NCBI GenBank assembly: GCA_022574265.1
Contig: JACZSI010000023.1
Span: 1 to 16,007, forward strand
DNA length: 16,007 nucleotides
Origin: Chloroflexota bacterium
GTDB taxonomy: Bacteria; Chloroflexota; Dehalococcoidia; Lucifugimonadales; Australimonadaceae
Reading direction: 5' to 3'
The notes beneath the pieces were generated by a model. It did not search any database. It saw only the letters and a program-made list of their open reading frames with translations, and had not been told where the DNA came from. Both the position numbers and the translations under genes were made by a program. Positions 1 to 6,804 of this stretch are shown here, one piece after another. Position 1 is the stretch's first letter; every line of letters starts with the position of its first letter.

Positions 1-63
1 CGGGGACTGCGCAAAGGAGCTGCGCTCGGCCTGCGTTTCCGGCTGCTGTGCCTTGGTGGTCAT
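1..63 (-). CDS. Unidentified protein, N-terminal 21 codons only
   Basis: An ATG at 63-61 on the minus strand opens a frame that runs off the left edge. A good ribosome binding site (GGAGGG at 74-69) lies 5 nt upstream. The visible residues begin MTTKAQQPETQAERSSF and are polar, with no hydrophobic signal segment. I do not recognise the protein. It lies about 70 bp downstream of the tmRNA-like tail and on the same strand. That is where an element-encoded gene such as an integrase would sit, but nothing in these 21 residues supports that. Confidence 0.55.
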   Translation of the reverse strand, partial: MTTKAQQPETQAERSSFAQSP

Positions 64-132
64 AGCTTCCCTCCGTTTCCGCCGTGAGACTCAGAGGCCG
101 CTGGCCGAGGCCGGCGGCCGATACCGTGTTCT

Positions 133-179
133 TGGTGGAGATGGGGGAGAGTCGAACTCCCCGTCCAAAAGATAGAGAA
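133..179 (-). pseudogene. tmRNA (ssrA) 3'-end fragment, possible attachment-site remnant
   Basis: On the minus strand this stretch reads CTTTTGGACGGGGAG, then TTCGACT, then CTCCC, CATCTCC, A and CCA. That is a complete T arm, the 3' acceptor strand and an encoded CCA, preceded by the TTTTGGAC stretch typical of the end of tmRNA. No 5' acceptor strand (GGAGATG or similar) lies at tRNA distance, so it is not a normal tRNA. No tmRNA 5' end or tag reading frame is visible within about 350 bp upstream, where a tRNA-Pro-like sequence sits instead. Many integrases use the 3' end of tmRNA as their attachment site and duplicate it. A remnant of such a duplication is my preferred reading. The acceptor piece of a permuted two-piece tmRNA is a less likely alternative, because the coding piece is not seen downstream. 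Confidence 0.5.
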
Positions 180-203
180 GGCTCAGCCGACTTTGGCTGG
201 GCC
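180..203. repeat. 9-bp hairpin between tRNA-Pro and tmRNA tail
   Basis: GGCTCAGCC (180-188) pairs with GGCTGGGCC (195-203) around the loop GACTTT. On the plus strand all nine pairs form, one of them G-U. On the minus strand, which carries the flanking RNA genes, one C-A mismatch remains. No T tract follows on either side, so it is not a clear terminator. It may be a remnant of the tmRNA pseudoknot region or a processing hairpin. Confidence 0.45.
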
Positions 204-214
204 GCATCGTTGTC

Positions 215-291
215 TGGTCGGGGTGCCCGGACTCGAACCGGGGCCCTCCTGCTCCCAAAGCAAGTGTGCTACCAGTCTGCGTCCAGCCCCG
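215..291 (-). tRNA. tRNA-Pro(UGG), 5' half degenerate; may be a pseudogene
   Basis: The 3' part is canonical. The anticodon stem CTTGC/GCAGG encloses the loop TTTGGGA (anticodon TGG, with G37 as usual for proline). A five-base variable loop follows, then the T arm CCCGG-TTCGAGT-CCGGG, the acceptor strand CACCCCG, A73 and an encoded CCA. The 5' part is poor. The acceptor begins CGGGG correctly, but positions 6 and 7 (C, T) do not pair with A and C. Position 8 is G instead of the near-universal T. The D stem ACGC/GCAC keeps only two of four pairs. Compared with normal bacterial tRNA-Pro, the 5' side looks as if it has one small deletion and one insertion. It may still be transcribed, but a damaged gene or an integration-site copy is at least as likely. 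Confidence 0.6.
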
Positions 292-356
292 CTCCTGGGG
301 ATCGAGCTTATGGAGATATTGGGATGGCCCAGGGAAGATGAATACCGCTGGCTCAT

Positions 357-485
357 GTGTGGGACCGCGTGATCAGCCGGCCGGAGACCGAACGGCACAT
401 CCTCAACCACCACGCCGCCGCGGCCGGGCGAGTCGTCAGGCGACGCTACCCACCCAGGTCCGTTGATCAGGACGAAAGAGACTGA
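357..485 (+). pseudogene. Possible remnant of an unidentified coding sequence
   Basis: A frame from GTG 357 to TGA 483-485 encodes 42 residues, including RPETERHILNHH and an arginine-rich RVVRRRYPPRS. It has the balanced charged and polar composition of a real protein end rather than of random GC-rich DNA. A stop at 339-341 closes the frame upstream, and there is no ribosome binding site. A neighbouring frame just upstream reads GWPREDEYRW, so this could be a frameshifted gene scrap. I do not recognise it. The rest of 300-536 shows no other convincing gene. Confidence 0.2.
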
Positions 486-793
486 GGGGGAGGACGAGGA
501 CTGCTGAGGGGATCGGTCGGCGGCAATGTCGCGACCTTGCCATCCTCGCGCTTTCTCGGCGGCGGGTGTCCCGCACGTAGCTCACCGCGATTACCCTTTC
601 CGGCGCGTCGACGGGTGACGTTCGCGCAGTCAGCGAAGATCTCAGAGCACATTTCGGTGCGAGATTGTGTCCATCCACCCACTGGAACGGGCCATATTTG
701 CACTCTAGAGCGCGTACGCGCGGCGCCACGGCCTGAAATCAAGGCAGCGATTCAGTCGATCTGCCTCAAATCCCTCGTGGCGCCGCCCTGGAG

Positions 794-840
794 CGGTCGG
801 TGCCGCCCGGACGCGGTCGGTGGCGGTCGGGAACGGTCGG
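794..840. repeat. Phased CGGTCGG heptamer repeat
   Basis: CGGTCGG occurs at 794-800, 814-820, 824-830 and 834-840, that is, at intervals of 20, 10 and 10 bases. The copies therefore fall close to one helical turn apart. They lie about 50-90 bp upstream of the conserved part of the cyclase-like gene. They could be a protein-binding array or simple low-complexity drift. Nothing else in 486-880 could be assigned. Confidence 0.4.
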
Positions 841-881
841 GAACGCGCGGAACCGGCCTTTGTCGATGCGCAACTTTCCTT

Positions 882-1691
882 GAGATCACGGATGTACTCC
901 TCAGCGGCGTAGCGCTCCTGGACATCTTTGGCTTCCAGAGCTTTGTGAGCCGTGAAGGCTTCGAAGCTCGGGCCGAGCAGTACCTCGCCGCGCTTGCGAC
1001 GAGCGTGGGCAGGAGTACGCGGCCGGTTCATTACTACCAAGCGTCGGATTCCACCATCCTGACGACCGAGAATCTGGGCGTGGAAGCGCTTAGGTCCCTG
1101 CTCAAAGCCGTCTCGGCAATCACGTTCGCCGCACTCGTTGAGCAGGGCTTACCCATTCGGGGCGCCATCGCCGGTGGCCTTTATGCGACCCAGGATGCCG
1201 GTCCTGCGGGCACGCTCGTGGCAGGCCCCGCTGTAGTCGAGGCCTACCGCACGGAGCAACAACAGGATTGGGTGGGGGCGATGCTCTCCCCGGGGCTGTT
1301 GCACTTGGTACCGAATCTTGCCGAGCTGCTCACGGCACCTGTGCGGCCAACTTCGCACGAGGAGGCTCACGAGCTCGAAGCGCGAATGAACTGGCTTTTG
1401 CTGGCCACCAGGCACGGGCGCATCCCCTTGCACTCTACGAATCCTCTGACCGATCCGACATTGGACGGATTCGTGGTGTTGCCCAAGAGGATGGATACGC
1501 AGTCGCCAGAACAGATCAGGATTGACCTCGCGAGTTTCCAGGGGGCACTCACCCAACTGACGCCCACCGCGCCAGACGAGGCTGCCCAACGCAAGTACAC
1601 CAACAGCGCGGTGTTCATTGAGCAACAGAGGGGCCGCTGGGAAACATTCTCCAGTGCCCGAGCGTGGAGGGAGCGCGCCGAGCCAGAATAG
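882..1691 (+). CDS. Class III nucleotidyl cyclase-like protein, start unclear
   Basis: The frame shows a class III cyclase-like motif order. ALLDIFGF carries the first candidate metal Asp. SDSTIL follows about 45 residues later with a second Asp. LPIRGAIAGG comes next, then VAGPAVVEAYRTEQ, which matches the layout of the GD-VNLAARLE segment of classical cyclases. Many bacterial proteins with DILGF and GPALV-AY motifs are of unknown function, and Pycsar uridylate cyclases share the same general fold. A cyclic-nucleotide or defence role is inference only. The frame stays open back to a TTG at 537, but the sequence before about 882 does not look conserved. No ATG, GTG or TTG lies in frame between 777 and 945, so the start codon may be lost or non-standard. 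The coordinates give the conserved part. The gene is less GC-rich than its neighbours, which suggests transfer, and no effector gene lies beside it. Confidence 0.55.
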   Translation, partial: EITDVLLSGVALLDIFGFQSFVSREGFEARAEQYLAALATSVGRSTRPVHYYQASDSTILTTENLGVEALRSLLKAVSAITFAALVEQGLPIRGAIAGGLYATQDAGPAGTLVAGPAVVEAYRTEQQQDWVGAMLSPGLLHLVPNLAELLTAPVRPTSHEEAHELEARMNWLLLATRHGRIPLHSTNPLTDPTLDGFVVLPKRMDTQSPEQIRIDLASFQGALTQLTPTAPDEAAQRKYTNSAVFIEQQRGRWETFSSARAWRERAEPE

Positions 1692-1836
1692 ACCTCCCGA
1701 CTGCCCTAACCCCGTACCCTAGAATCTCCCCCGGGCTGTCGCACGAGTTCGGCCTCGATCACGAGTCGCAATGGTTCGATTGCGCACCCGTCATCGGAAT
1801 GACAACGTTGGCACCCAGTCTGGGCGCTACCCCAAG

Positions 1837-1861
1837 TGGGTCAAGGGCTGCGCCCTTGCTA
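1837..1861 (-). repeat. Stop-codon stem-loop repeat, copy 1 (end of EamA gene)
   Basis: On the minus strand the TAG stop of the EamA gene is the first codon of a 25-bp unit: TAGCAAGGGC, GCAG, then CCCTTGACCCA. CAAGGGC pairs with GCCCTTG around a 3-nt GCA loop. The same unit begins at the stop codons at 8805 and 12794. The hairpin could terminate or stabilise the transcript, but no T tract follows. The remaining 1692-1836 gap between the converging genes holds nothing else I can name. Confidence 0.7.
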
Positions 1862-2794
1862 GGTTGCGAGCAGGACCGCACCGGCCACGGACACGGCGAT
1901 GGCGACGAGGATCCTCGGCTCGAACGACTCGAGCGAGCGGTTGATCAGGAAGTTGAACCCCAGCTGGAAGACGGCGTATGTCCGGATCATCGGCACGACG
2001 ACCGTCACCGGCGCGATCGCCAGGGCCGAGAAGCGGAAGACGTTGGCGGTGAAGGAGTTGAGCGTGCTGAGGACGAACCAGCGGAGCGCCGAGCGGTCCA
2101 GGCTCGTTGTCTTGGCGAGCTGCCCGGGGATGGCAAGCACCAGCAGCAGCACCGTGGCCGCCGCACCGTAGGTCACGAGACCGCCGAGGATGCCGAGGCC
2201 CGTCGAGTCCACTCCCGCGCGCATGAGCACGGGGCCCACGCCCCACAGCACCGCACCCATGATGCCGAAAAGGTAGCCCTCTTTGAGGTTCGGGCTGTCG
2301 GCCGCACCCGTGGCTTGGGGCGGGGGCGCGTCGCCGCTCGCTCCGGCGGGCGTCGCTGGGACGGCCGTCCGGCGCCGTGCGACGAGCACCGGCCCGACCA
2401 TGATCAGCGCGATGCCCACGCCGATGCGGAGGTTGAGCGTTTCGTCCAGAAACAGCACCGCGATGAGCACGGACACGAGAGCCGACGAGCCGAATACCGG
2501 CGCGGCCCGGTTCGCCCCCATCGCCGCGATGGCCCGGAAGTTGCAGTACCGGCCGAGCAGGATGTGGATCAACCCACCCACGATCAAGAGACCGTAGTCG
2601 CCCGCCGCTACCTCGCCGGCCCGGGCCAGCTGCCCCGTAAGCGCCGCGGTGAGCACGAACAGCACGAGCCCGCCGAGCACCGTGACGTAGAGCGCCTGGC
2701 TCGCGGCGGCCGTCGCGACGCCGCGCCGGATAGTGGCGCCGTTGAACCCGAAGGCGACCGCGGCCGCCAGCGCGAAGACGATGCCGAGGCTCAC
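1859..2794 (-). CDS. EamA/DMT-family transporter
   Basis: This 311-residue protein is almost entirely hydrophobic. It has two homologous halves (about 1-140 and 165-308) separated by a polar Ala/Pro linker, giving ten predicted membrane helices, as is normal for EamA (drug/metabolite transporter) proteins. The N terminus, MSLGIVFALAAAVAFGFNGA, is a typical first helix. The family exports or exchanges small metabolites, and the substrate cannot be read from sequence. The GTG start overlaps the stop of the acyl-CoA ligase by 4 bp (GTGA), and GGGAGG lies 4 nt upstream, so the two are translationally coupled. It is the last gene of the operon and ends in a stem-loop repeat that includes its stop codon. 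Confidence 0.88.
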   Translation of the reverse strand: MSLGIVFALAAAVAFGFNGATIRRGVATAAASQALYVTVLGGLVLFVLTAALTGQLARAGEVAAGDYGLLIVGGLIHILLGRYCNFRAIAAMGANRAAPVFGSSALVSVLIAVLFLDETLNLRIGVGIALIMVGPVLVARRRTAVPATPAGASGDAPPPQATGAADSPNLKEGYLFGIMGAVLWGVGPVLMRAGVDSTGLGILGGLVTYGAAATVLLLVLAIPGQLAKTTSLDRSALRWFVLSTLNSFTANVFRFSALAIAPVTVVVPMIRTYAVFQLGFNFLINRSLESFEPRILVAIAVSVAGAVLLAT

Positions 2795-4788
2795 GTCGCC
2801 TCCCGAGCGGCCATATCCGCGAAGAAGCGCAGCGCGTCGGGGTTCGCCAGCGAGTCGAGGCTCGCCGCCTCCTCGACCGGCACGCCGCTCAGGATGCGCT
2901 TGACGGGCACCTCCAGCTTCTTGCCATTGAGCGTCCGCGGCACCTCGGCGATGGCTTCGACGGCATCCGGCACGTGCCGGGGCGACAGCCGCGTGCGGAT
3001 GGCCGACGCGATCCGCTCACGGAGCGCCTGATCGAGCACGACGCCCTCAGCCAGCACGACGAACAGCAGCAGCTTGCCCTCGGTTCCCAGACCCGCCGTG
3101 TCCACGACGAGGCTGTCGGCCACCTCGGGCAGGTCGTCGATGACGCGGTAGAACTCAGCGGTGCCCATGCGCACGCCGCCGCGCTTGAGCGTCGCGTCGG
3201 ACCGGCCGTGGACCACGCAGGCGCCCCCTGGCGTGATGCTGAGCCAATCGCCGTGCCGCCACGCGTCAGGGTAGAAGCCGAAGTAGCTCTCGTGGAGCAA
3301 CCGTCCGTCCGGGTCGTTCAGGAAGCGCACCGGCATCGACGGCATCGGCTCGGTGACGACCAGCTCGCCGACCTCGTCGACGACCGGACGGCCGTCCGCA
3401 TCGAAGCTCTCGACCTTGGCGCCGAGCGCCCGGCACGCCATCTCCCCCGCGTGCACCGGCAGCGTCGGGCTGGCGGCCGTGAACGCCGTGACGACGTCGG
3501 TGCCGCCGCTGATCGAGGCGAGCAGCAGGTCGGCGCCGACGTGCTCGTACACCCACGCGTAGCCCTCGGGCGGGAGCGGCGCGCCGGTCGAGCCGACGGT
3601 CCGGATGCGGCTCAGGTCCAGCTCGCGTGCGGGCTCGATGCCCGCCTTCATGCACGCCAGGATGTAGGGAGCGCTCACGCCGAAGCACGTCACGCCGGTG
3701 GCCGAGGCCATGCGCCAGAGCGCGTAGAGATCGGGGTGCGCCGGGCTCCCGTCGTAGAGCACGACGGTGGCTCCGACCAGCAGGCCGCTGATGAGGAAGT
3801 TCCACATCATCCAGCCGGTCGTCGTGTACCAGAAGAAGCGGTCGTCCTCGCCCAGGTCCATGTGCAGCGAGAGCATCTTGAGGTGCTCGACGACCACGCC
3901 GCCGTGCCCGTGGACGATCGCCTTGGGCGCGCCCGTGGTCCCCGACGAGTAGAGCACCCATAAGGGGTGGTCGAAGGGCACCGGCTCGAAGGTCAGAGGC
4001 TCGCCTGTGACGAGCAGGTCGTGCCAGGTCACGGCGCCCGGGATGCCACCAGTGCCTGCGTCGAGATCGAGGTACGGCAGGACGACGGTCGCCCGCAGCG
4101 ACGGCAGGCCGGCCTGCACCTCGCGCAAGCCCGCTGTCGCGTCGAAGCGCCGGCCGGCATAGGTGTAGCCGTCGACGCCGAGCAGCACCTTCGGCTCGAG
4201 CTGAGCGAACCGGTCGATCACGGACGGCGCCCCGAACTCCGGCGGGCAGCACGACCAGACCGCGCCGATGCTCGCGGCGGCCAGCGCGGCCACGACGGCC
4301 TCCGGGACGTTCGGCAGGTAGCCGACGACAGCGTCGCCCTTGCCGACGCCGATGCGCCGCAGACCGGCCGCGGCCTCCGCCGTGCGCTGCGCAAGCTCGG
4401 CGTACGTCAACGTCGCGCTCGCGCCAGCCTCGTTCGTGAAGACGACCGCGGGGTGGTCGTCGCGGCGGCGCAGGGCGTGCTCGGCGTAGTTCAGCTCGGC
4501 GCCGGCGAACCACCGCGCGCCCTCGACGCGGTTCCCCGAAAGGGAACGCTCGAGCACGCGGGCGTACGGCCGGTGCGCGATCACGCCGAGGTGCTCCCAG
4601 ACAGAGCCCCAGAAGCCCTCGAGGTCGTCGACCGACCACGCCCACAGGTCGTCGTAGGAGTCGAACCGGCGGCCGCGGGCCTCGCCGAGCCAGCGCATGT
4701 AGCGCGCCATGTTGCTCCGCTCGGCCCGCTGGGCGGACGGCCGCCAGAGCAGCGTGCCTTGCGCCGTACGATGAGCGTCGCTCGTCAC
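2791..4788 (-). CDS. Acetoacetate-CoA ligase (acetoacetyl-CoA synthetase)
   Basis: This 665-residue protein belongs to the ANL adenylating superfamily and probably makes acetoacetyl-CoA from acetoacetate, CoA and ATP. Visible motifs are WFAGAELNYAEHAL (about 93-106), the ATP-binding loop YSSGTTGAPKAIVHG (280-294), SISGGTDVVTAF (425-436, characteristic of acetoacetyl-CoA synthetases), RHGDW (511-515), GRSDATLKRGGVRMG (528-542) and the C-terminal catalytic-lysine segment PRTLNGKKLEVPVK (617-630, K623). The length matches the family. The GTG start has GGAGG 5 nt upstream and overlaps the MFS stop by 4 bp. The neighbours (MFS carrier, EamA exporter) fit uptake and activation of a short keto acid. 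A related beta-keto or branched acid as substrate is possible. Confidence 0.88.
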   Translation of the reverse strand: MTSDAHRTAQGTLLWRPSAQRAERSNMARYMRWLGEARGRRFDSYDDLWAWSVDDLEGFWGSVWEHLGVIAHRPYARVLERSLSGNRVEGARWFAGAELNYAEHALRRRDDHPAVVFTNEAGASATLTYAELAQRTAEAAAGLRRIGVGKGDAVVGYLPNVPEAVVAALAAASIGAVWSCCPPEFGAPSVIDRFAQLEPKVLLGVDGYTYAGRRFDATAGLREVQAGLPSLRATVVLPYLDLDAGTGGIPGAVTWHDLLVTGEPLTFEPVPFDHPLWVLYSSGTTGAPKAIVHGHGGVVVEHLKMLSLHMDLGEDDRFFWYTTTGWMMWNFLISGLLVGATVVLYDGSPAHPDLYALWRMASATGVTCFGVSAPYILACMKAGIEPARELDLSRIRTVGSTGAPLPPEGYAWVYEHVGADLLLASISGGTDVVTAFTAASPTLPVHAGEMACRALGAKVESFDADGRPVVDEVGELVVTEPMPSMPVRFLNDPDGRLLHESYFGFYPDAWRHGDWLSITPGGACVVHGRSDATLKRGGVRMGTAEFYRVIDDLPEVADSLVVDTAGLGTEGKLLLFVVLAEGVVLDQALRERIASAIRTRLSPRHVPDAVEAIAEVPRTLNGKKLEVPVKRILSGVPVEEAASLDSLANPDALRFFADMAAREAT

Positions 4789-6095
4789 GCCGGCCTCCGT
4801 TGTCTAGCGGCCCCTGGCGGCCTCGCCGCGAGCAGGATCAGCCCCGCCGCGAGCCACGCGGCCGCGGCCACGAGGAACGCGGCCCCGTAGTCGCCGCGCA
4901 GATCGTAGAGCACGCCGAACAGCAGTGGGCTAAGCGCGCCCGTCCCCAGCATGAACGGGCGCAGCACGCTTTCGACCGCGCCGAGGTGCGCCCGTCCGAA
5001 GTAGTCGGCGGTCAGCAGCGCTTGGAGGATCACGAAGCCGCCCATCGACACGCCCGCCGCGGCCAGGTACACCGCGAGGAACGCCACGCTCCCAACGTTC
5101 AGGAACAGCACGATGACGACCGACGTCGCGGCAGCCGAGGCCGCCAGCAGCAAGCGCGGCGGGACGCGCTCGGCGAGCAACCCCCAGACCGGCCGCGAGA
5201 GGCCGGAGACAAGACCGTAGACGGCGATGCCGGCCGAGGCCTGGGCCGCGCTGAACCCGGTCTCCAGCAGGAATGGCAGCCAGTTGGTCTGGAACCCCAC
5301 GATGCCCAGCGCGATGAGGCTTGAGGCGGCGAGCAGCAGCCAGAACGCCCGCGTGCGTACGGCCTCGCGGCGCGTCAGGCTGCGCTCCCCCGCCCCGGCC
5401 GCTGGCATGCCCGAGAGCGGCTCGGGAGCGCCGTCGGGCCACAACCCGACGTCCTCCGGACGCGTGCGCACGAGCAGCGCGAGCAGCAGCCAGACCGTGC
5501 CGGTCGCGGCACCGAGCCAGACCCACGCGGAGCGCCAGCCCTCCGCGTCCACCACGGCGGAGACGGCCGAGGGGAAGATGAGCGCACCGAGGCCCACGCC
5601 CATGGTCGCGATGCCGAGTGCCCGCCCCCGCTTCGCCACGAACCACTTGGGAAGCACCGTGATGAGTATCACGAACCCCCCACCCAGCTCGGCGAGCCCG
5701 CCCAGGACGCCGTAGAGCAGCAGGAACTGCCAGAGGTGCTCGGTGTACGTCAGCAGCGCCATCGACCCCGCGAGCACGAACGCCCCGCCGATGGCCATGA
5801 GACGCGGGCCGTGGCGCGTGTCGAGCCACGGCCCGACCACCGGCGCGGTGACGCCGACCACGACGGCGCGGACGGCGAACGCCGCGAAGAACTCCGTGCG
5901 GCTCCAGCCGAGCTCCTCGGTCATCGGCAGGACGAAGACGCTCGCGCCCCAGATGGAGATGCCCGAGCCGAGCCCGGAGCCGACGAAGGCCACGCCGACG
6001 ATGACCCAGCCGTAGAAGAATGGCCAGCGAGCGGGTCTCAACGTGGGGTCACGAAGCCCAGCCTGAGTCGTCGGGGAATACGTTCGTGCCCACAC
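4785..6095 (-). CDS. Major facilitator superfamily carrier, monocarboxylate-type
   Basis: The protein has 12 hydrophobic segments. The first begins PFFYGWVIVGVAFVGSG, typical of the monocarboxylate/oxalate-formate branch of the MFS. LDTRHGPRLM fills the 2-3 loop and KRGRALGIA is also typical. A hydrophilic central loop (around RTRPEDVGLWPDG) separates the two six-helix halves. The carrier probably moves an organic acid across the inner membrane, which suits the acyl-CoA ligase encoded next. The chosen GTG at 6095 (436 residues) has GGAGGAGA 9 nt upstream but overlaps the preceding gene by 47 bp. A TTG at 6041, 7 bp after that gene's stop, would give 418 residues starting MRPARWPFFYGW and has no clear ribosome binding site. 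Confidence 0.85.
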   Translation of the reverse strand: MWARTYSPTTQAGLRDPTLRPARWPFFYGWVIVGVAFVGSGLGSGISIWGASVFVLPMTEELGWSRTEFFAAFAVRAVVVGVTAPVVGPWLDTRHGPRLMAIGGAFVLAGSMALLTYTEHLWQFLLLYGVLGGLAELGGGFVILITVLPKWFVAKRGRALGIATMGVGLGALIFPSAVSAVVDAEGWRSAWVWLGAATGTVWLLLALLVRTRPEDVGLWPDGAPEPLSGMPAAGAGERSLTRREAVRTRAFWLLLAASSLIALGIVGFQTNWLPFLLETGFSAAQASAGIAVYGLVSGLSRPVWGLLAERVPPRLLLAASAAATSVVIVLFLNVGSVAFLAVYLAAAGVSMGGFVILQALLTADYFGRAHLGAVESVLRPFMLGTGALSPLLFGVLYDLRGDYGAAFLVAAAAWLAAGLILLAARPPGAARQRRPA

Positions 6096-6363
6096 GCCGC
6101 ACCGTCTCCTCCGCGTAGAGGCCGGCGGTGGCCTCCCGGTACTTGAGGAAGTGCGGCATCTGGCGGTGCGCGTCCAGCGCCGCCTCGTCCCGGTACACCT
6201 CGAAAAGGAAGAAGCGGTCTGGATCGTCGCTGTCCTGGATGGCGCTGAACTGGAGGTTGCCCTCCTCCTTCGTCGTCGTCCCCTCGCCGTCCTCGCGGAT
6301 GGCGGCGATGAAATCGTCCCGCCGGCCGGGCTTGACCTTGATGTTGACCATGAGCACCAGCAT
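6049..6363 (-). CDS. Antibiotic-biosynthesis-monooxygenase (YgiN-like) fold protein
   Basis: This 104-residue protein has the dimeric alpha/beta-barrel pattern: an initial strand MLVLMVNIKVKPGRRDDF, then EGNLQFSAIQDSDDPDRFFLFEVYRDEAALDAH, and H-hydrophobic-K near residues 67-75. Family members include quinol monooxygenases and small heme or polyketide-modifying enzymes. The catalytic role here cannot be assigned. The ATG at 6363 is set by AAAGGAG at 6376-6370, 6 nt upstream. It is the first gene of the minus-strand operon leading to the MFS carrier, the ligase and the EamA protein. This suggests that its substrate or product is related to the acid that the operon handles. Confidence 0.83.
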   Translation of the reverse strand: MLVLMVNIKVKPGRRDDFIAAIREDGEGTTTKEEGNLQFSAIQDSDDPDRFFLFEVYRDEAALDAHRQMPHFLKYREATAGLYAEETVRRVGTNVFPDDSGWAS

Positions 6364-6400
6364 TACTATCTCCTTTCGTGGGCAGCGCGTGCACGGTTCC

Positions 6401-6480
6401 GTTCGTGGTGAGGCTCTCGAACCACGAACCCGCGCTCGCCAACAACCCTCCGTCCGCCCTTCGAGAGCCTCAGGGCGAAC
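6401..6480. repeat. Paired palindromic repeat, copy A
   Basis: Two 29-nt hairpins face each other. At 6401-6429 the stem GTTCGTGGT/ACCACGAAC encloses GAGGCTCTCGA. At 6452-6480 the stem GTCCGCCCT/AGGGCGAAC (one mismatch) encloses the reverse-complement loop TCGAGAGCCTC. The outer flanks CCG/CGG extend the inverted repeat to about 31 bp per arm. The unit lies between the YgiN-like gene and the pyruvate kinase gene, and copy B is at 8910-8988. A third, looser hairpin with ends CCGTTC/GAACGG follows at 6500-6534. Confidence 0.8.
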
Positions 6481-6682
6481 GGGGGGCAGCGTGCCCGGTC
6501 CGTTCGTCGTTAGCCCCGCGCGACGGGTGAACGGGGGATCGCGACGAGGTTTCTCGCACGTCCCGCGTCGGCCTCGGCACCGGTTGGATTGTATGCGTTC
6601 GGCGCGGCCTCCGGTCGTCCAGCCGCCGCCGACCGAAGCCGCTGCGCTATCATCGTAAGGAACTGTGAAGCGATGCACCCCT

Positions 6683-6779
6683 CTGTCATTCTGAGCCGAC
6701 AGGCGAAGAATCTCGCCACTCCGTGCTGCTTGGACACTAGGGCCTGGGACGAGACCCTTCGCTTCGCTCAGGGTGACAG
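6683..6779. repeat. Inverted palindromic element before pyruvate kinase
   Basis: The arms are imperfect inverted repeats. The left arm (6683-6715) starts CTGTCATTCTGAGC and ends GAAGAATCTCG. The right arm (6750-6779) starts CGAGACCCTTCGC and ends CAGGGTGACAG. Each arm is also a hairpin: ATTCT/AGAAT on the left and ACCCT/AGGGT on the right, so two stem positions differ but remain complementary. On the minus strand the right hairpin loop contains GCGAAGC. The element ends 25 bp before the pyruvate kinase ATG and may be in its leader. The rest of 6535-6682 shows no gene. Confidence 0.75.
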
Positions 6780-6804
6780 ATCGGGAAACGGACGGGATGG
6801 TGCG

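Noticed and set aside
133..485. A full-length tmRNA gene
   Set aside because: Only the 3' tail is present. I could not find a 5' end, a tag reading frame or the pairing acceptor strand within the expected distance.
882..2794. A complete Pycsar or CBASS defence system
   Set aside because: Only a cyclase-like protein is seen. The neighbouring gene is a metabolite transporter on the opposite strand, not a recognisable effector.
1664..3031. A 455-codon plus-strand frame opposite the EamA and ligase genes
   Set aside because: Its product is rich in Arg, His, Asp and Glu and low in hydrophobic residues, as expected for the antisense of GC-rich genes. The minus-strand frames encode recognisable families.
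6648..6653. TATCAT as a -10 box for pyruvate kinase, and the similar TATCCT at 9760-9765
   Set aside because: No matching -35 element lies at suitable spacing in either case, so chance occurrence cannot be excluded.
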